A stretch of DNA of 64,000 nucleotides from an uncultured bacterium (GTDB lineage: Bacteria > Cyanobacteriota > Vampirovibrionia > Gastranaerophilales > Gastranaerophilaceae), in contig CABQAQ010000006.1 in NCBI GenBank assembly GCA_902462155.1, positions 62,001-126,000 of the forward strand, written 5' to 3'. The position numbers and the translations under genes are program-made. This document shows positions 1 through 9,280 of this stretch, one piece after another. The notes under the pieces were generated by a model, which saw nothing but the letters and a program-made list of their open reading frames with translations, did no database searches and was not told the origin of the DNA. Numbering within the stretch: position 1 is the stretch's first letter; each line of letters begins with the position of its first letter.

Positions 1-296
1 ACCGGAATTACTTGTAATATTCGTTTTATTATATATTTCATCAAATTCATAGTTTAAATTTTATTTCAATTTTATAATTTTTACTATAGATAACTGATTA
101 AAGTTTATAAAAATTCATTATAATAAATATTTAAAAAAATTTTGCAATATAAAATAAAATCATTAAAATTTAATTGACTTAGAAAAATCTCCTCCAAAGA
201 TATGATTTTTTTTTTAATTGTTCAAAAAAATTTGTTTTTGAAGGATGATAATTAATAGGGAATTATGTTTAATTAGGGTAAAAAGGTAAACTTGAA
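1..296. other. AT-rich non-coding edge region
   Basis: Very AT-rich sequence with no convincing coding frame. It contains an AAGG Shine-Dalgarno-like site at about 283-286 that serves the downstream GTG start. No clear promoter, hairpin or RNA gene is visible. Confidence 0.5.
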
Positions 297-2117
297 GTGT
301 ATAATGGGGTCAATCCTATAAAAATTCACAAATATCAAGGTCCTTATAAAAATGGAAATGTAGGACAAAAAGAAGAAGATGAAAACTCATCTTCAAATTC
401 CCAAACAAAACTAGCCATTGCTGAAAAGCAATCTGAACAAAGACATAATATTAATGCAAATACCTCTTCAAAGTTAAGAAATTCTGTAAATATATCTCAG
501 ATTATTACTGATTTCAAAAATACAAGATTAGCTATAGGTACACCTGATACTATCTCTCAAGAAATTGATACCTATTTACATTTAATCGAAACTGAAGCTA
601 ATAAAGATAATCCTAATAAAAATATTATTAAAACTAATTTAAAAAATGCTTCAAAAATTCTAGATGGTTACATTGGTAAAGAACTTAATAAACCTTCTAA
701 AGTTGTTGAAGGTTGGGTCGATGCTTTATTCCTTCAAAACGTAAATTATAAAGCTAATCCTAATGACATTAATCCTGCTTATCAACTTAACTTACCTAAT
801 AATAAACATAATTCTGATAGAATACCAAGTAATACCAACCCTATAAACACTTCTGATATTAATCATTCAAGGCAACATAATTTATCTAATACTAATAATA
901 ATATTCCTACTGAAAATAATTTTGTTAATAATTCTTTTTCAATGCCTCATCCTTCTAAACTTAATAAGATGACTAAAGAAGAGTCACAAAGTTATTTTCA
1001 ACAACAATTACAAAACAATTCAAATTATCAATCAAGCCCTATCCGAAATAACATACAACATAATTCCAATATAGTTACTTCAACTATTCCGTCTAATGGG
1101 CAGAATAATGAGCCGATATTACAAAATTATGAAATTAATCATAATATTAATACACAAACTATTTCTAATAATCAAAATATAGAATTTAACAACAACAATA
1201 ATAATACTTTAAATCAAACTCAGATAGAATATCAAAATATTATAGCTAATAATTCTGATTATATTCAAGAAAGTAATATACCTGTTGAAAATATAACAAC
1301 TACTTCACAACCACTTAAGCTGCAAAGTAGAAACAAAGTATATGTACCAAAAGAAGAACATCTTAAAAATTTATTCATTCAAGGTAAAAAATTATCTAAA
1401 AATAAAGATTACAAAAACTCGCTTGAAACATTTAAAGAGGCCTTAATTTATGCTAAAGAGAAAAATGACACACAAACACAAGCTTTAGTGCATTTAGAAC
1501 TTGGTAAATTATTTGATAAAACAGATTATTTACCTCAAGCTATTAAGAGTTTTAACAATGCTGCAAAAAAGAGTAATGATTATAATGTAAAAGCTCTTGC
1601 ACACCTATCAATGGGGAAAATATATGATGAGCTTATATATGACGATGCATCCATAGATCATTATATAGCAGCTGTATCTTATGCCGGTGAAACTGATAAT
1701 ATTAAGCTTCAGACAACAGCATTAAGTAATTTAGGAGAGTTATATTCTCAAAAATACGATGAGAATAAATCAATTACATTTTTTAATATTGCAAAAGATT
1801 ATGCTTTAGAATCTAATGACGATAAAACTATAGGCCGAACATATAAAAGATCAGCAGAATCTTTAGCTAATTTTAAAAAAGATAAGTTAGCTCTTAATGA
1901 TATAAAGACATCTACTATTCATTATGCAAATGTAGATAATTCTGAGAAAAAAGTTATTGAAAACTATAAACTTGCTTCTCAATATATGCTTAATCTGGGA
2001 AATAAATCAAAAGCAATAAAATTACTTGAAAAAGCTCAAAATATGGCTAAAGAAATAAATGCAGAAGATTTATCAAGATCTATAAGTAAATCTTTAGTTA
2101 CCTTAAAAAGGAATTAG
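297..2117 (+). CDS. Asn-rich TPR-repeat protein, function unknown
   Basis: 606 residues. The GTG start is supported by AAGG about 10 bases upstream. Residues about 150-345 are low complexity, very rich in Asn, Gln, Ser and Thr, with a poly-Asn run near residue 298. Residues about 360-600 form helical repeats of TPR type, with recurring patterns such as ALVHLELGKLFDK and ALSNLGELYSQ. There is no signal peptide or membrane segment. TPR arrays usually mediate protein-protein contacts; the partner is unknown. The N-terminus carries YQGPYKNGN at residues 13-21, which resembles the short FKG/FQG motif seen near the start of several other accessory proteins in this window. It is transcribed alone and converges on the next gene across a shared hairpin. 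Confidence 0.75.
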   Translation: MYNGVNPIKIHKYQGPYKNGNVGQKEEDENSSSNSQTKLAIAEKQSEQRHNINANTSSKLRNSVNISQIITDFKNTRLAIGTPDTISQEIDTYLHLIETEANKDNPNKNIIKTNLKNASKILDGYIGKELNKPSKVVEGWVDALFLQNVNYKANPNDINPAYQLNLPNNKHNSDRIPSNTNPINTSDINHSRQHNLSNTNNNIPTENNFVNNSFSMPHPSKLNKMTKEESQSYFQQQLQNNSNYQSSPIRNNIQHNSNIVTSTIPSNGQNNEPILQNYEINHNINTQTISNNQNIEFNNNNNNTLNQTQIEYQNIIANNSDYIQESNIPVENITTTSQPLKLQSRNKVYVPKEEHLKNLFIQGKKLSKNKDYKNSLETFKEALIYAKEKNDTQTQALVHLELGKLFDKTDYLPQAIKSFNNAAKKSNDYNVKALAHLSMGKIYDELIYDDASIDHYIAAVSYAGETDNIKLQTTALSNLGELYSQKYDENKSITFFNIAKDYALESNDDKTIGRTYKRSAESLANFKKDKLALNDIKTSTIHYANVDNSEKKVIENYKLASQYMLNLGNKSKAIKLLEKAQNMAKEINAEDLSRSISKSLVTLKRN

Positions 2118-2262
2118 AATAAACTTATCTTTTCATAATAAACTTTTTTGTTTTATATTTTACATAAAAAGACTTAAAAAATCTGAGGCCTGAAATTGAT
2201 CTAAAATTGATAGTTAATCATAAACTATAATACTTACATAATTTTTGTAAAATATAAAAAAC

Positions 2263-2287
2263 AAGGCTTAATTTTTAGTTAAGCCTT
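2263..2287. terminator. Bidirectional hairpin terminator
   Basis: Nine-pair stem AAGGCTTAA / TTAAGCCTT (2263-2271 with 2279-2287) between two convergent genes. On the minus strand the stem is followed by six U residues; on the plus strand the tract is weaker (ATATTATTTATTT). Confidence 0.65.
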
Positions 2288-2374
2288 ATATTATTTATTT
2301 AAAATTTGAATATAATTAAGTTTTTAGACTTATGTTTAGAAGATCTGAAAATATAATAAAAACTATTTTGATAC

Positions 2375-3913
2375 TTATATATCATTATTAGGAACAGATG
2401 GCATATCCATTAAGATCCTTTGTGCTGCTTGAAATTGCTTAAACCCGATAGGATCATTATATCTAAAATTCAAATCCAATCCATCTACTTTATCAAATCT
2501 TGCATTTAATAAAACTTCATCAGCAGATATATGATACTTTTTAGAAATATTATAAACCCAAGCTGAATCTATACCACTTTTCTTAGCATCATATTCTAAT
2601 TTTTGTTTATCATATTCTGATTTTTGTTGTGGTGAAAAATATCTGTAATTAGGATCTTTATCATATAAAGAATCTAATTTAGCCTTCGTTACAACTTCAT
2701 CTAGACTAAGATAAAATCTTTGAGATACATCTTTAGCCCAAATTGGATTAATAACGTTATCAGAATCTGGTAAATATGCCTGAATAAAAGGTGAATCTCC
2801 ATTATTTAAACTTGGGTCACGTTTATAAGCATCTTCACCAGAAAATTTTATAACTCCCTTATTAACTTCTTGTAATTGTTGAGGATCATCATACCTAGAA
2901 ACAGGATTTTTACCTTCAGCTATATCTTTATTGGCATATAATGATACAGCTGTAGGATCTATATGATAAGTATTAGCAATTTTATTAACCCATTCTTTAC
3001 TTAAACTATCTGTAGAAGGATCTTTATAATCAGGGAATCTCATAGTAGCAGATAATGTAGGTAAACCATCAAGTACAGAAACATCAGAATAAGTAAATTT
3101 ACCGCTTACCCCTTTATCAGAAGAAGCAGCTAAAAAAGCTGAAGTTTGAATACCCGATCCGACGACAGCGCCTTGAGCTTTAGCCAATAAAGCATTTACT
3201 TCATCAGAATCAACCTGAGGTCCGAAAGATGACATCATTCCAATAATCATATTCTGATTTCCTTGAAATTGAGCTACAGCATTATCAAATTGATTCCAAG
3301 CTTGATTATATCGTTGTTGAACAGCCGGTTGTTGACTTGCAATTTGTCTTTCGGCTTTTTGAGCTAATCTGTCAGCGTAACTTAGTTGTCTTTGATTAGC
3401 CTGATATTGGTAATCCATATGCTGTTTTAAAGTGTTATTATATCCTTGGTAATATTGTGAAGAATATTGATTACTTGCTGAATTATATGTATCTCTTATA
3501 TTTGGAAATACAGAAAATTCATTCATAACTCCATTTACTTCTTGCTCTGAAACACCATTATCAAAAAAGTTATCAAAAACTTGTTGATTTGCATCCATAA
3601 TTCCAACTTGATAATCATATTGAGTACGTGCTTGATTATATTGTTGACTTACTTGTTTAGAATAATTATCGACTTGAGGTTTTAAACGTTTCATAAGTTG
3701 TTCTGCATTATGAAGAGTTGTAGAATTACCTATATCAGTATAAGCTTGAGCTGCTTTTTGCATTTGAGCGTTAGAACGTTGTTGAAATATTCCCGGATTT
3801 ATTTGCGTATTATTTTGAGCTCTTCTTGTATTTTGAGCTTGATTAACATTAGATGTTCTTCCAGAAAAAACAGTTTTTAATTTGTGTCCAATTTTATTAA
3901 AAAAATTCCCCAT
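2375..3913 (-). CDS. Gln/Tyr-rich protein with three C-terminal repeats, function unknown
   Basis: 512 residues with an ATG start and its own promoter. The N-terminal 300 residues are rich in Gln, Asn, Tyr and Ala and look helical (many AQ/YNQA stretches). The C-terminal part holds three diverged copies of a block of about 45 residues beginning at Trp308, Trp392 and Trp452. Each follows the pattern W-x3-[IV]-x3-Y-x-[IL], then an EV/AV helix, then RY-x-[DS]-P. No signal peptide or membrane helix is visible. I do not recognise the family; a repeat-based binding module is an inference. It faces the upstream TPR gene convergently. Confidence 0.7.
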   Translation of the reverse strand: MGNFFNKIGHKLKTVFSGRTSNVNQAQNTRRAQNNTQINPGIFQQRSNAQMQKAAQAYTDIGNSTTLHNAEQLMKRLKPQVDNYSKQVSQQYNQARTQYDYQVGIMDANQQVFDNFFDNGVSEQEVNGVMNEFSVFPNIRDTYNSASNQYSSQYYQGYNNTLKQHMDYQYQANQRQLSYADRLAQKAERQIASQQPAVQQRYNQAWNQFDNAVAQFQGNQNMIIGMMSSFGPQVDSDEVNALLAKAQGAVVGSGIQTSAFLAASSDKGVSGKFTYSDVSVLDGLPTLSATMRFPDYKDPSTDSLSKEWVNKIANTYHIDPTAVSLYANKDIAEGKNPVSRYDDPQQLQEVNKGVIKFSGEDAYKRDPSLNNGDSPFIQAYLPDSDNVINPIWAKDVSQRFYLSLDEVVTKAKLDSLYDKDPNYRYFSPQQKSEYDKQKLEYDAKKSGIDSAWVYNISKKYHISADEVLLNARFDKVDGLDLNFRYNDPIGFKQFQAAQRILMDMPSVPNNDI

Positions 3914-3995
3914 AAACCTACTCCTATAACAATACTTTTATACCTACAAAATATATACGACAAATATATCTAATACTTAAATATATATCATATAT

Positions 3996-4024
3996 TTTAT
4001 AGATATTTTTACATTTTTTCACAA
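3996..4024 (-). promoter_or_regulatory. Sigma70-type promoter for the Gln/Tyr-rich repeat protein gene
   Basis: On the minus strand: -35 TTGTGA (4019-4024), 17-base spacer, -10 TATAAA (3996-4001). It lies about 80 bases upstream of the ATG at 3913. Confidence 0.5.
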
Positions 4025-4085
4025 TAGAATAGGTAAGGCTATATTAAAATAAAATATTTAAATTTAACTAAAAAATGTAAAAGAT

Positions 4086-4976
4086 TTAAATACATTCCAA
4101 AATTCGTTTAGTTGAATATGATTTATTTAGAGTATAAAAATGGAGCCCATCAACTCCAAAATCAATAAGTTCTTCCACCTGTAAAGTCGCAAAATTAATT
4201 CCGACCTCCATCATATCTTCTAAATTGTTATTACATTTAGCTAGCGTAGATAAAAGACTCTCAGGTATTGAAGAATTACACATTTTAACCATTTTATTTA
4301 TCTGATCTAAGGATATAACCGGCAAAATACCTGCAACAACAGGAACATTTATATTATTTTTACGTACTAATTCAAGGTATCTAAAAAAATGAGTATTATC
4401 AAAAAATAACTGTGTGTATATTACCGAAGCCCCGAGATCAACTTTACGTTTTAAATTTTCAATATCGTCCTTAACAGAAACAGAAAGAGGATGTTTTTCA
4501 GGATACCCAGCAGCAGCAATAGAAAGGTTAGTATTAGTATAAATAAAATCTATAAGTTCATAAGCGAAATTAAAGTGCTGGACATTATGCTTTGTATCTT
4601 GAGGTAAATCACCTTTTAATGCCAAAATATTTTCAAATCCGTAAGAGATGATTTGTTTAAGATAATCTTGAACAAAATCAATAGAGGAATTAATACAAGT
4701 AAAATGTGGCATACAATCACAATTAAAACTTTTGTTAATAGCATTAGCAACAAGGAATGTATTATCTCTAGCCGACCCTCCGGCACCATAGGTAATTGAT
4801 ATAAGTTTTGGATTATACTTCATTAAAATTTCAAGTTCAGCTAAAAGATTTTTAAGCTTCTTACCATCCAAATCATTTTTAGGCGGAAATACTTCAAATG
4901 ATATTGGTGGTATTTTAGAATCAAAAAATATATTTGACTTTAAATCCTTCTTTCTATAAATTTCATCTAACTTCAT
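4086..4976 (-). CDS. metF: 5,10-methylenetetrahydrofolate reductase
   Basis: About 296 residues; reduces 5,10-methylene-THF to 5-methyl-THF, using flavin, to supply methionine synthesis. The TIM-barrel family motifs are visible: SFEVFPPK with Glu28 at the position of the catalytic acid of E. coli MetF, ITYGAGGSARDNT, and ALKGDLP in the FAD/folate-binding loop. I chose the ATG at 4976; the frame also opens at a TTG three codons earlier (4985), and neither has a strong Shine-Dalgarno site. It is a single gene divergent from the glutamate-synthase-like gene. No methionine synthase gene is nearby. Confidence 0.9.
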   Translation of the reverse strand: MKLDEIYRKKDLKSNIFFDSKIPPISFEVFPPKNDLDGKKLKNLLAELEILMKYNPKLISITYGAGGSARDNTFLVANAINKSFNCDCMPHFTCINSSIDFVQDYLKQIISYGFENILALKGDLPQDTKHNVQHFNFAYELIDFIYTNTNLSIAAAGYPEKHPLSVSVKDDIENLKRKVDLGASVIYTQLFFDNTHFFRYLELVRKNNINVPVVAGILPVISLDQINKMVKMCNSSIPESLLSTLAKCNNNLEDMMEVGINFATLQVEELIDFGVDGLHFYTLNKSYSTKRILECI

Positions 4977-5134
4977 AATTAGCAATTATTACATTTTTTT
5001 TATAAAGATAAAAGAATGTAACAAAAAATTTACATAAGTAGTAATATGTAAAATAAAAAATCATACAAATTTTTATGATTAATAAATTTATGATACAATA
5101 AAGAAAAGTATATAAATACAAGAGGATAAAATAA

Positions 5135-6520
5135 ATGGAGAAAGTATCAAGACAGCGTCAAAAAGAACAAGACCCTAAAGATAGAAGGAATAATTTTTTA
5201 GCCGTAGAAAGTAATTTAACAAAGGAACAAGTAGAACTAGAGGCATCAAGATGTTTAACTTGCAAAAATGCACGCTGTTCAAAAGGATGTCCGGTAAATA
5301 TTAATATACCTGGATTTATCCAAGCTTTAAAGGAAGATAATATAGAAAAAGCTGGAGAAATAATACGAACCAGTTCAATGTTACCATCAGTATGCGGAAG
5401 AGTATGTCCCCAAGAAAGACAATGTGAAGGCCAATGTATACTTGGATTAAAAGGTGAAGCAGTATCAATAGGAGCTTTAGAAAGATACGTAGGAGATAAT
5501 ACTAAAGCTAAGGTAGAAGATATAAAGAATACAAATAAAAAAGTTGCAATAATCGGTTCCGGTTGTGCCGGAATAACAGCAGCAGCAGATCTTAGAAAAG
5601 CAGGACACGATGTTACAGTTTTTGAAGCATTACATAAACTTGGTGGTGTTTTGAGATATGGAATCCCTCCGTTTAGACTACCTCGTGTTGTCCTTGATAG
5701 GGAAATAGAAAATCTTAAAAATATAGGTGTAAAATTTGAAACTAATGTTGTAGTTGGTAAATCAATAACAATAAATCAATTAAAAGAAGACGGTTATGAA
5801 GCAATATTTATATGTTCTGGAGCCGGTTTACCAAAAATGTTGAATATCCCTGGTGAGAACTTTAATGGTGTTTATAGTGCAAATGAGTTTTTAACTAGAG
5901 TTAATTTAATGCACGCAAATGAAAATGATTCAGTAACTCCATTAAAAAGAGGGAATAAAGCAGCAATAATAGGCGGTGGTAATGTAGCTATGGATGCAGC
6001 CAGAACTGCTGTAAGAGTTGGATATAAAGAAGTTTATATTGTTTATAGAAGAACAGAAGCAGAGTTACCGGCACGACTAGAAGAGATAAGGCACGCTAAA
6101 GAAGAGGGTGTTATTTTCAAATTATTACATTCACCTGTAGAAGTAATAGGTGAAAATGGATATGTAACATCATTAAAGTTAGAAAAAATGGAACTTGGAG
6201 AACCTGACGAATCAGGTAGAAGACGTCCTGTAGCAACCGGTAGTTATGAGAACATGGATGTAGATACAGTAATTGTAGCTTTAGGTACAGGTCCAAATCC
6301 TATTATTCAAGATTCTGCTCAACAAGATGGATTAAGTTTATCTTGTGATAAAAAAGGATATATTATAGTCGATGAAAAAACCGGTGAAACTTCAATAGAA
6401 GGTGTTTATGCAGGAGGTGATGTAGCTCCGACAGGTGAATCAAATGCTATAAATGCTATGGGAGCAGGAAAACGTGCTGCAAAAGCTATAAACGAATATC
6501 TTCTTAGTTTATGCAAATAA
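5135..6520 (+). CDS. gltA: NADPH-dependent glutamate synthase small subunit-type oxidoreductase
   Basis: 461 residues, the length of homotetrameric-type GltA and of GltD small chains. Two clusters of cysteines (40, 43, 48, 52 and 87, 91, 97, 101) can hold two [4Fe-4S] clusters. GSGCAG at 141-146 is the FAD Rossmann motif, GGGNVAMDAA from 280 the NADPH motif, and GGDVAPTGES the C-terminal FAD motif. It transfers electrons from NADPH through flavin and Fe-S. No large GltB subunit is encoded nearby, so the exact partner is unclear; NfnB/SudA-type ferredoxin:NADP oxidoreductases share this architecture and are the main alternative. It overlaps rsmD by 10 bases. Confidence 0.8.
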   Translation: MEKVSRQRQKEQDPKDRRNNFLAVESNLTKEQVELEASRCLTCKNARCSKGCPVNINIPGFIQALKEDNIEKAGEIIRTSSMLPSVCGRVCPQERQCEGQCILGLKGEAVSIGALERYVGDNTKAKVEDIKNTNKKVAIIGSGCAGITAAADLRKAGHDVTVFEALHKLGGVLRYGIPPFRLPRVVLDREIENLKNIGVKFETNVVVGKSITINQLKEDGYEAIFICSGAGLPKMLNIPGENFNGVYSANEFLTRVNLMHANENDSVTPLKRGNKAAIIGGGNVAMDAARTAVRVGYKEVYIVYRRTEAELPARLEEIRHAKEEGVIFKLLHSPVEVIGENGYVTSLKLEKMELGEPDESGRRRPVATGSYENMDVDTVIVALGTGPNPIIQDSAQQDGLSLSCDKKGYIIVDEKTGETSIEGVYAGGDVAPTGESNAINAMGAGKRAAKAINEYLLSLCK

Positions 6521-7050
6521 CAGGTGGTGTTCTAAAATCTCTTGAAGTTATTTCACCTAAAACAGACAAAGTAAGACCTACTTTATCTAAAACTAGGATG
6601 GGGATTTTTAATACTTTATTTTCTATAATAGATTTTAAATCATTAAATTTTTTAGATATGTTCTCAGGCTCAGGTATCATGGGCCTTGAGGCATATTCTC
6701 GTGGCTTTAAGGAAATTTATGCCGTTGAAAAAGACTTTAAAACTTTTGAAATATTAAAGAAAAATTACAAAAATTTAAACATTAAAGCAAATCTTTTTAA
6801 AGCTGATACACTTAAAATAAAGTATCTAACTCAATTTGATGTTATATTTCTTGACCCACCTTATGATAATCTTGAATTATATATACTTTCCTTGGACAAA
6901 ATAATAAAAGAAAATTTATTAAAATTTTCAGGTATTTTAATTATAGAGCTTAGAAAAAAATATAATTTAGATTATTCTCCATATTTTAGTTTAATCAAAG
7001 AAAAAAGTTATTCTGATTCAAAGATTCTGTTCTTAAAACTTAACAATTAA
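6511..7050 (+). CDS. rsmD: 16S rRNA (guanine(966)-N2)-methyltransferase
   Basis: 179 residues. S-adenosylmethionine-dependent methyltransferase of small-subunit rRNA. VRPT at 21-24 is typical of RsmD, FSGSG at 51-55 is the SAM-binding loop, and DPPY at 115-118 is the N-methyltransferase catalytic motif. The ATG lies inside the end of the upstream gene, overlapping by 10 bases, so the two are translationally coupled although functionally unrelated. Confidence 0.88.
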   Translation: MQITGGVLKSLEVISPKTDKVRPTLSKTRMGIFNTLFSIIDFKSLNFLDMFSGSGIMGLEAYSRGFKEIYAVEKDFKTFEILKKNYKNLNIKANLFKADTLKIKYLTQFDVIFLDPPYDNLELYILSLDKIIKENLLKFSGILIIELRKKYNLDYSPYFSLIKEKSYSDSKILFLKLNN

Positions 7051-7095
7051 TTAAAAAATAGTGCATTTGATTAAAGCATGGTTTAAAATAAGTAT

Positions 7096-7332
7096 ATGGA
7101 TATTATGAAAAATCTGAATGACTATAGTTTTAATGAGGATCAACAGAGATTTATTGAATATCTGCGAGATAATTTAGACTGTGAATGTTGTAATGAAACT
7201 ATTAAGAATAAACGATTTATATTAAAATATCAAAAATCTACTACTGATGGGTTTAATATTTATACTAATGCATTGCCGGGTAGCAGCCCTAAGAGAATAA
7301 ATTATAATAAATCCAGATACATAAGTTATTAA
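7096..7332 (+). CDS. Small hypothetical protein
   Basis: 78 residues (ATG at 7096, or a second Met at 7105). The N-terminal half is acidic, with a short Cys cluster CECC at about residues 29-32; the C-terminus is basic and Tyr-rich. No Shine-Dalgarno site is obvious and I recognise no family. Its frame is open in a stretch otherwise rich in stops. It could be a real small gene or a chance frame. Confidence 0.4.
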   Translation: MDIMKNLNDYSFNEDQQRFIEYLRDNLDCECCNETIKNKRFILKYQKSTTDGFNIYTNALPGSSPKRINYNKSRYISY

Positions 7333-7458
7333 TTTGTCTATCAATATTGTTTTTTAATCTATATTTAACTTAAAAATATAAACTATTGACTTTAAAATAT
7401 AATTAATTTATTATTTTTATAATACTAATGGTTTTATGTGTATCTGCTAGGGGTAAAA

Positions 7459-9117
7459 ATGTCTAAAATAAAATATTCTTTAAAGCCTACAAAAAGCAGG
7501 ATATTTAAAGATTCTAATACAAAAAATAATTACAATTTAAAACAAAACCTACCACAAACTGAATCTTTAAGTAAACCAACTTTAAGACCTTTAAATTCTT
7601 TAAGTGCTTCAAGTTATGGGATTTTGTTATACAACTCTCAGAATATTAGCTTCCAAGGCAGAAAATATAGAAACGCTCAAGATGTAGAACGTATGTTAAA
7701 AAAAAGAAGAATCAAATCTAATTTTAAAGATAATGATCTTGTTGCTGACTCATCTTATAAAATGGTTAAAGTGTTTGACTATATTTTTGGTAAACGAAGT
7801 TTGCCTAAAAAAATAGGATTCTGTAGTTTCGAAAAAGAATATCCTGATTATACTGATGCAACAGGGTTATTTGTTCCGGCAAAAATTGGAGTATTCTTTA
7901 ATTCGGATGATTCTTCCTATGAATCTATTGCTAAATTAAAAATAACAAAATTAAAAAACAAATTAATCTTATGGCATGGAACTGGAAGTTATCTTTCAAC
8001 TTTTGCACACGAAATGGGACATTGTGCACATTATAAACATATTTATGATAGTGCTCCTGATAAATATACAGCTGCTAAATGCTGGGATGCTTTAGGTAAT
8101 ACAAAAGTACCTACTTTTATAGGTAGAATGATTACCCTCTTTTCTATTGGAGAATATGCCAATAAAGATATGCTTGAACACTTGGCAAATCGTGTTGCAA
8201 AAGATGTTTGCAGTAATTATGACAGCAAAAATGAATTTTTTGAAGGAGATAGAGAAGACTTAGATTACTCTGATATATTTGATAGGAAATGGGGTGAACT
8301 TAGCGTACTTCATCCACAATCATATATAGATTATTACACCCAACAAGTGTGGAACGCAGCTGATGGTGGCACTGTTGATAATAACGGTAAATATCATAAA
8401 GAAGAAGTCGCTTATATCGATAGAAAAGCTCGAGAATTTTTAGCTATGGCTAAAAAAATAGCTAAAGAAGATAACGTTCCTTTAGAGCAAGTAAATTTAA
8501 AAAAGGTTAAAAAAGCACTAAAACAAAAACAGCAAAGTCTTGAATTAGCATCGTTAGAATTAAAAGAACTACTTGAACCTTTAGAACAAACTGTCCTTAG
8601 AAGAAGAGAACGTCATTATAAAGAAGAAGAAGAATATGTTTATGAACCTATAAGACAAGCTATTATAGAACCAATAAAAGAAAGAATAGTTGAACCAATA
8701 AAAAAAGAAGTAATAGAGCCTATAAAAGAATCTATACCTGAGCCTATAAAACAGCAAGTAGTTGAGCCGATAATACACTATGTAACAGAACCTATACAAG
8801 AAAATATAGTAGAACCGATAAAAGATCTTGCAAGTATACATACTTTTGAACGAGTTGTAATAAGACCTGAAAACATAAAACCAATCGAACCGAAAAAACA
8901 AGAAGAACCTAAAGATCAACTACCTATTATAGTATCTTCATTATTTTCAAAAATAAAAGATTCAATTGAGTTTATAAGTAGGCCATTAGTAGAAACTCGA
9001 AATGAACATGTATTTGATAAGATTAATACTCAATTAAATACACTCCAAACAAATAGATTACAATATTATAATGCACCGAAAAACAGAAACCAGCAACAGA
9101 AAGGAAGGTTATATTAG
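7459..9117 (+). CDS. Predicted zinc metallopeptidase with EPIK octapeptide repeats
   Basis: 552 residues from the ATG at 7459, chosen because AGGGGT sits 5 bases upstream; an in-frame GTG at 7438 has no such site. HEMGH at residues 184-188 is a canonical HExxH zinc/catalytic motif, and MLEHLANR about 55 residues later could supply the third ligand. Residues about 355-390 are charged and helical. Residues 396-459 are eight exact-period octapeptides of type EPIKxxIV. The N-terminus (residues 61-70) reads QNISFQGRKY, an example of the recurrent FKG-like motif. No classical signal peptide is visible. Substrate unknown; action on a host or surface protein is an inference. Confidence 0.7.
   Translation: MSKIKYSLKPTKSRIFKDSNTKNNYNLKQNLPQTESLSKPTLRPLNSLSASSYGILLYNSQNISFQGRKYRNAQDVERMLKKRRIKSNFKDNDLVADSSYKMVKVFDYIFGKRSLPKKIGFCSFEKEYPDYTDATGLFVPAKIGVFFNSDDSSYESIAKLKITKLKNKLILWHGTGSYLSTFAHEMGHCAHYKHIYDSAPDKYTAAKCWDALGNTKVPTFIGRMITLFSIGEYANKDMLEHLANRVAKDVCSNYDSKNEFFEGDREDLDYSDIFDRKWGELSVLHPQSYIDYYTQQVWNAADGGTVDNNGKYHKEEVAYIDRKAREFLAMAKKIAKEDNVPLEQVNLKKVKKALKQKQQSLELASLELKELLEPLEQTVLRRRERHYKEEEEYVYEPIRQAIIEPIKERIVEPIKKEVIEPIKESIPEPIKQQVVEPIIHYVTEPIQENIVEPIKDLASIHTFERVVIRPENIKPIEPKKQEEPKDQLPIIVSSLFSKIKDSIEFISRPLVETRNEHVFDKINTQLNTLQTNRLQYYNAPKNRNQQQKGRLY
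8644..8835 (+). repeat. Eight tandem 24-bp repeats encoding EPIKxxIV octapeptides
   Basis: Eight contiguous units start with EPI at residues 396, 404, 412, 420, 428, 436, 444 and 452 of the metallopeptidase-like protein. Units include EPIKERIV, EPIKKEVI, EPIKQQVV and EPIQENIV. DNA copies have diverged at synonymous and variable sites, so the array is maintained at the protein level. Confidence 0.85.
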
Positions 9118-9118
9118 G

Positions 9119-9280
9119 ATGATTAATATTTCTTCTCAAATAAAATCACAAAAGTACAATGTTAATTCTAATGTTGCTTTTAGAAATAACCTTACATCTT
9201 CTGATGTTAAACACAATTCCGATCAAATTTCTTTAAATGATTCTGACCGTAAGCAACATAAGAAAAAAATTGTTAAAAGA
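9119..9280 (+). repeat. Tandem duplication, copy 1
   Basis: 162 bases that recur at 9370-9531 (offset 251) with only three differences that I count. Two change an amino acid (Tyr to Cys, Asp to Asn) and one is silent. This is a recent tandem duplication of the 5' end of a gene. Confidence 0.9.

Noticed and set aside
3698..3880. 60-residue plus-strand frame inside the Gln/Tyr-rich gene
   Set aside because: Antisense shadow with no supporting ribosome-binding site.
7438..7458. GTG start of the metallopeptidase at 7438
   Set aside because: The ATG at 7459 has an AGGGGT site at good spacing; the GTG has none.
8581..8919. Open frame on the minus strand opposite the EPIK repeat region
   Set aside because: Phe/Tyr-rich shadow of the octapeptide repeats; no ribosome-binding site or sensible protein.
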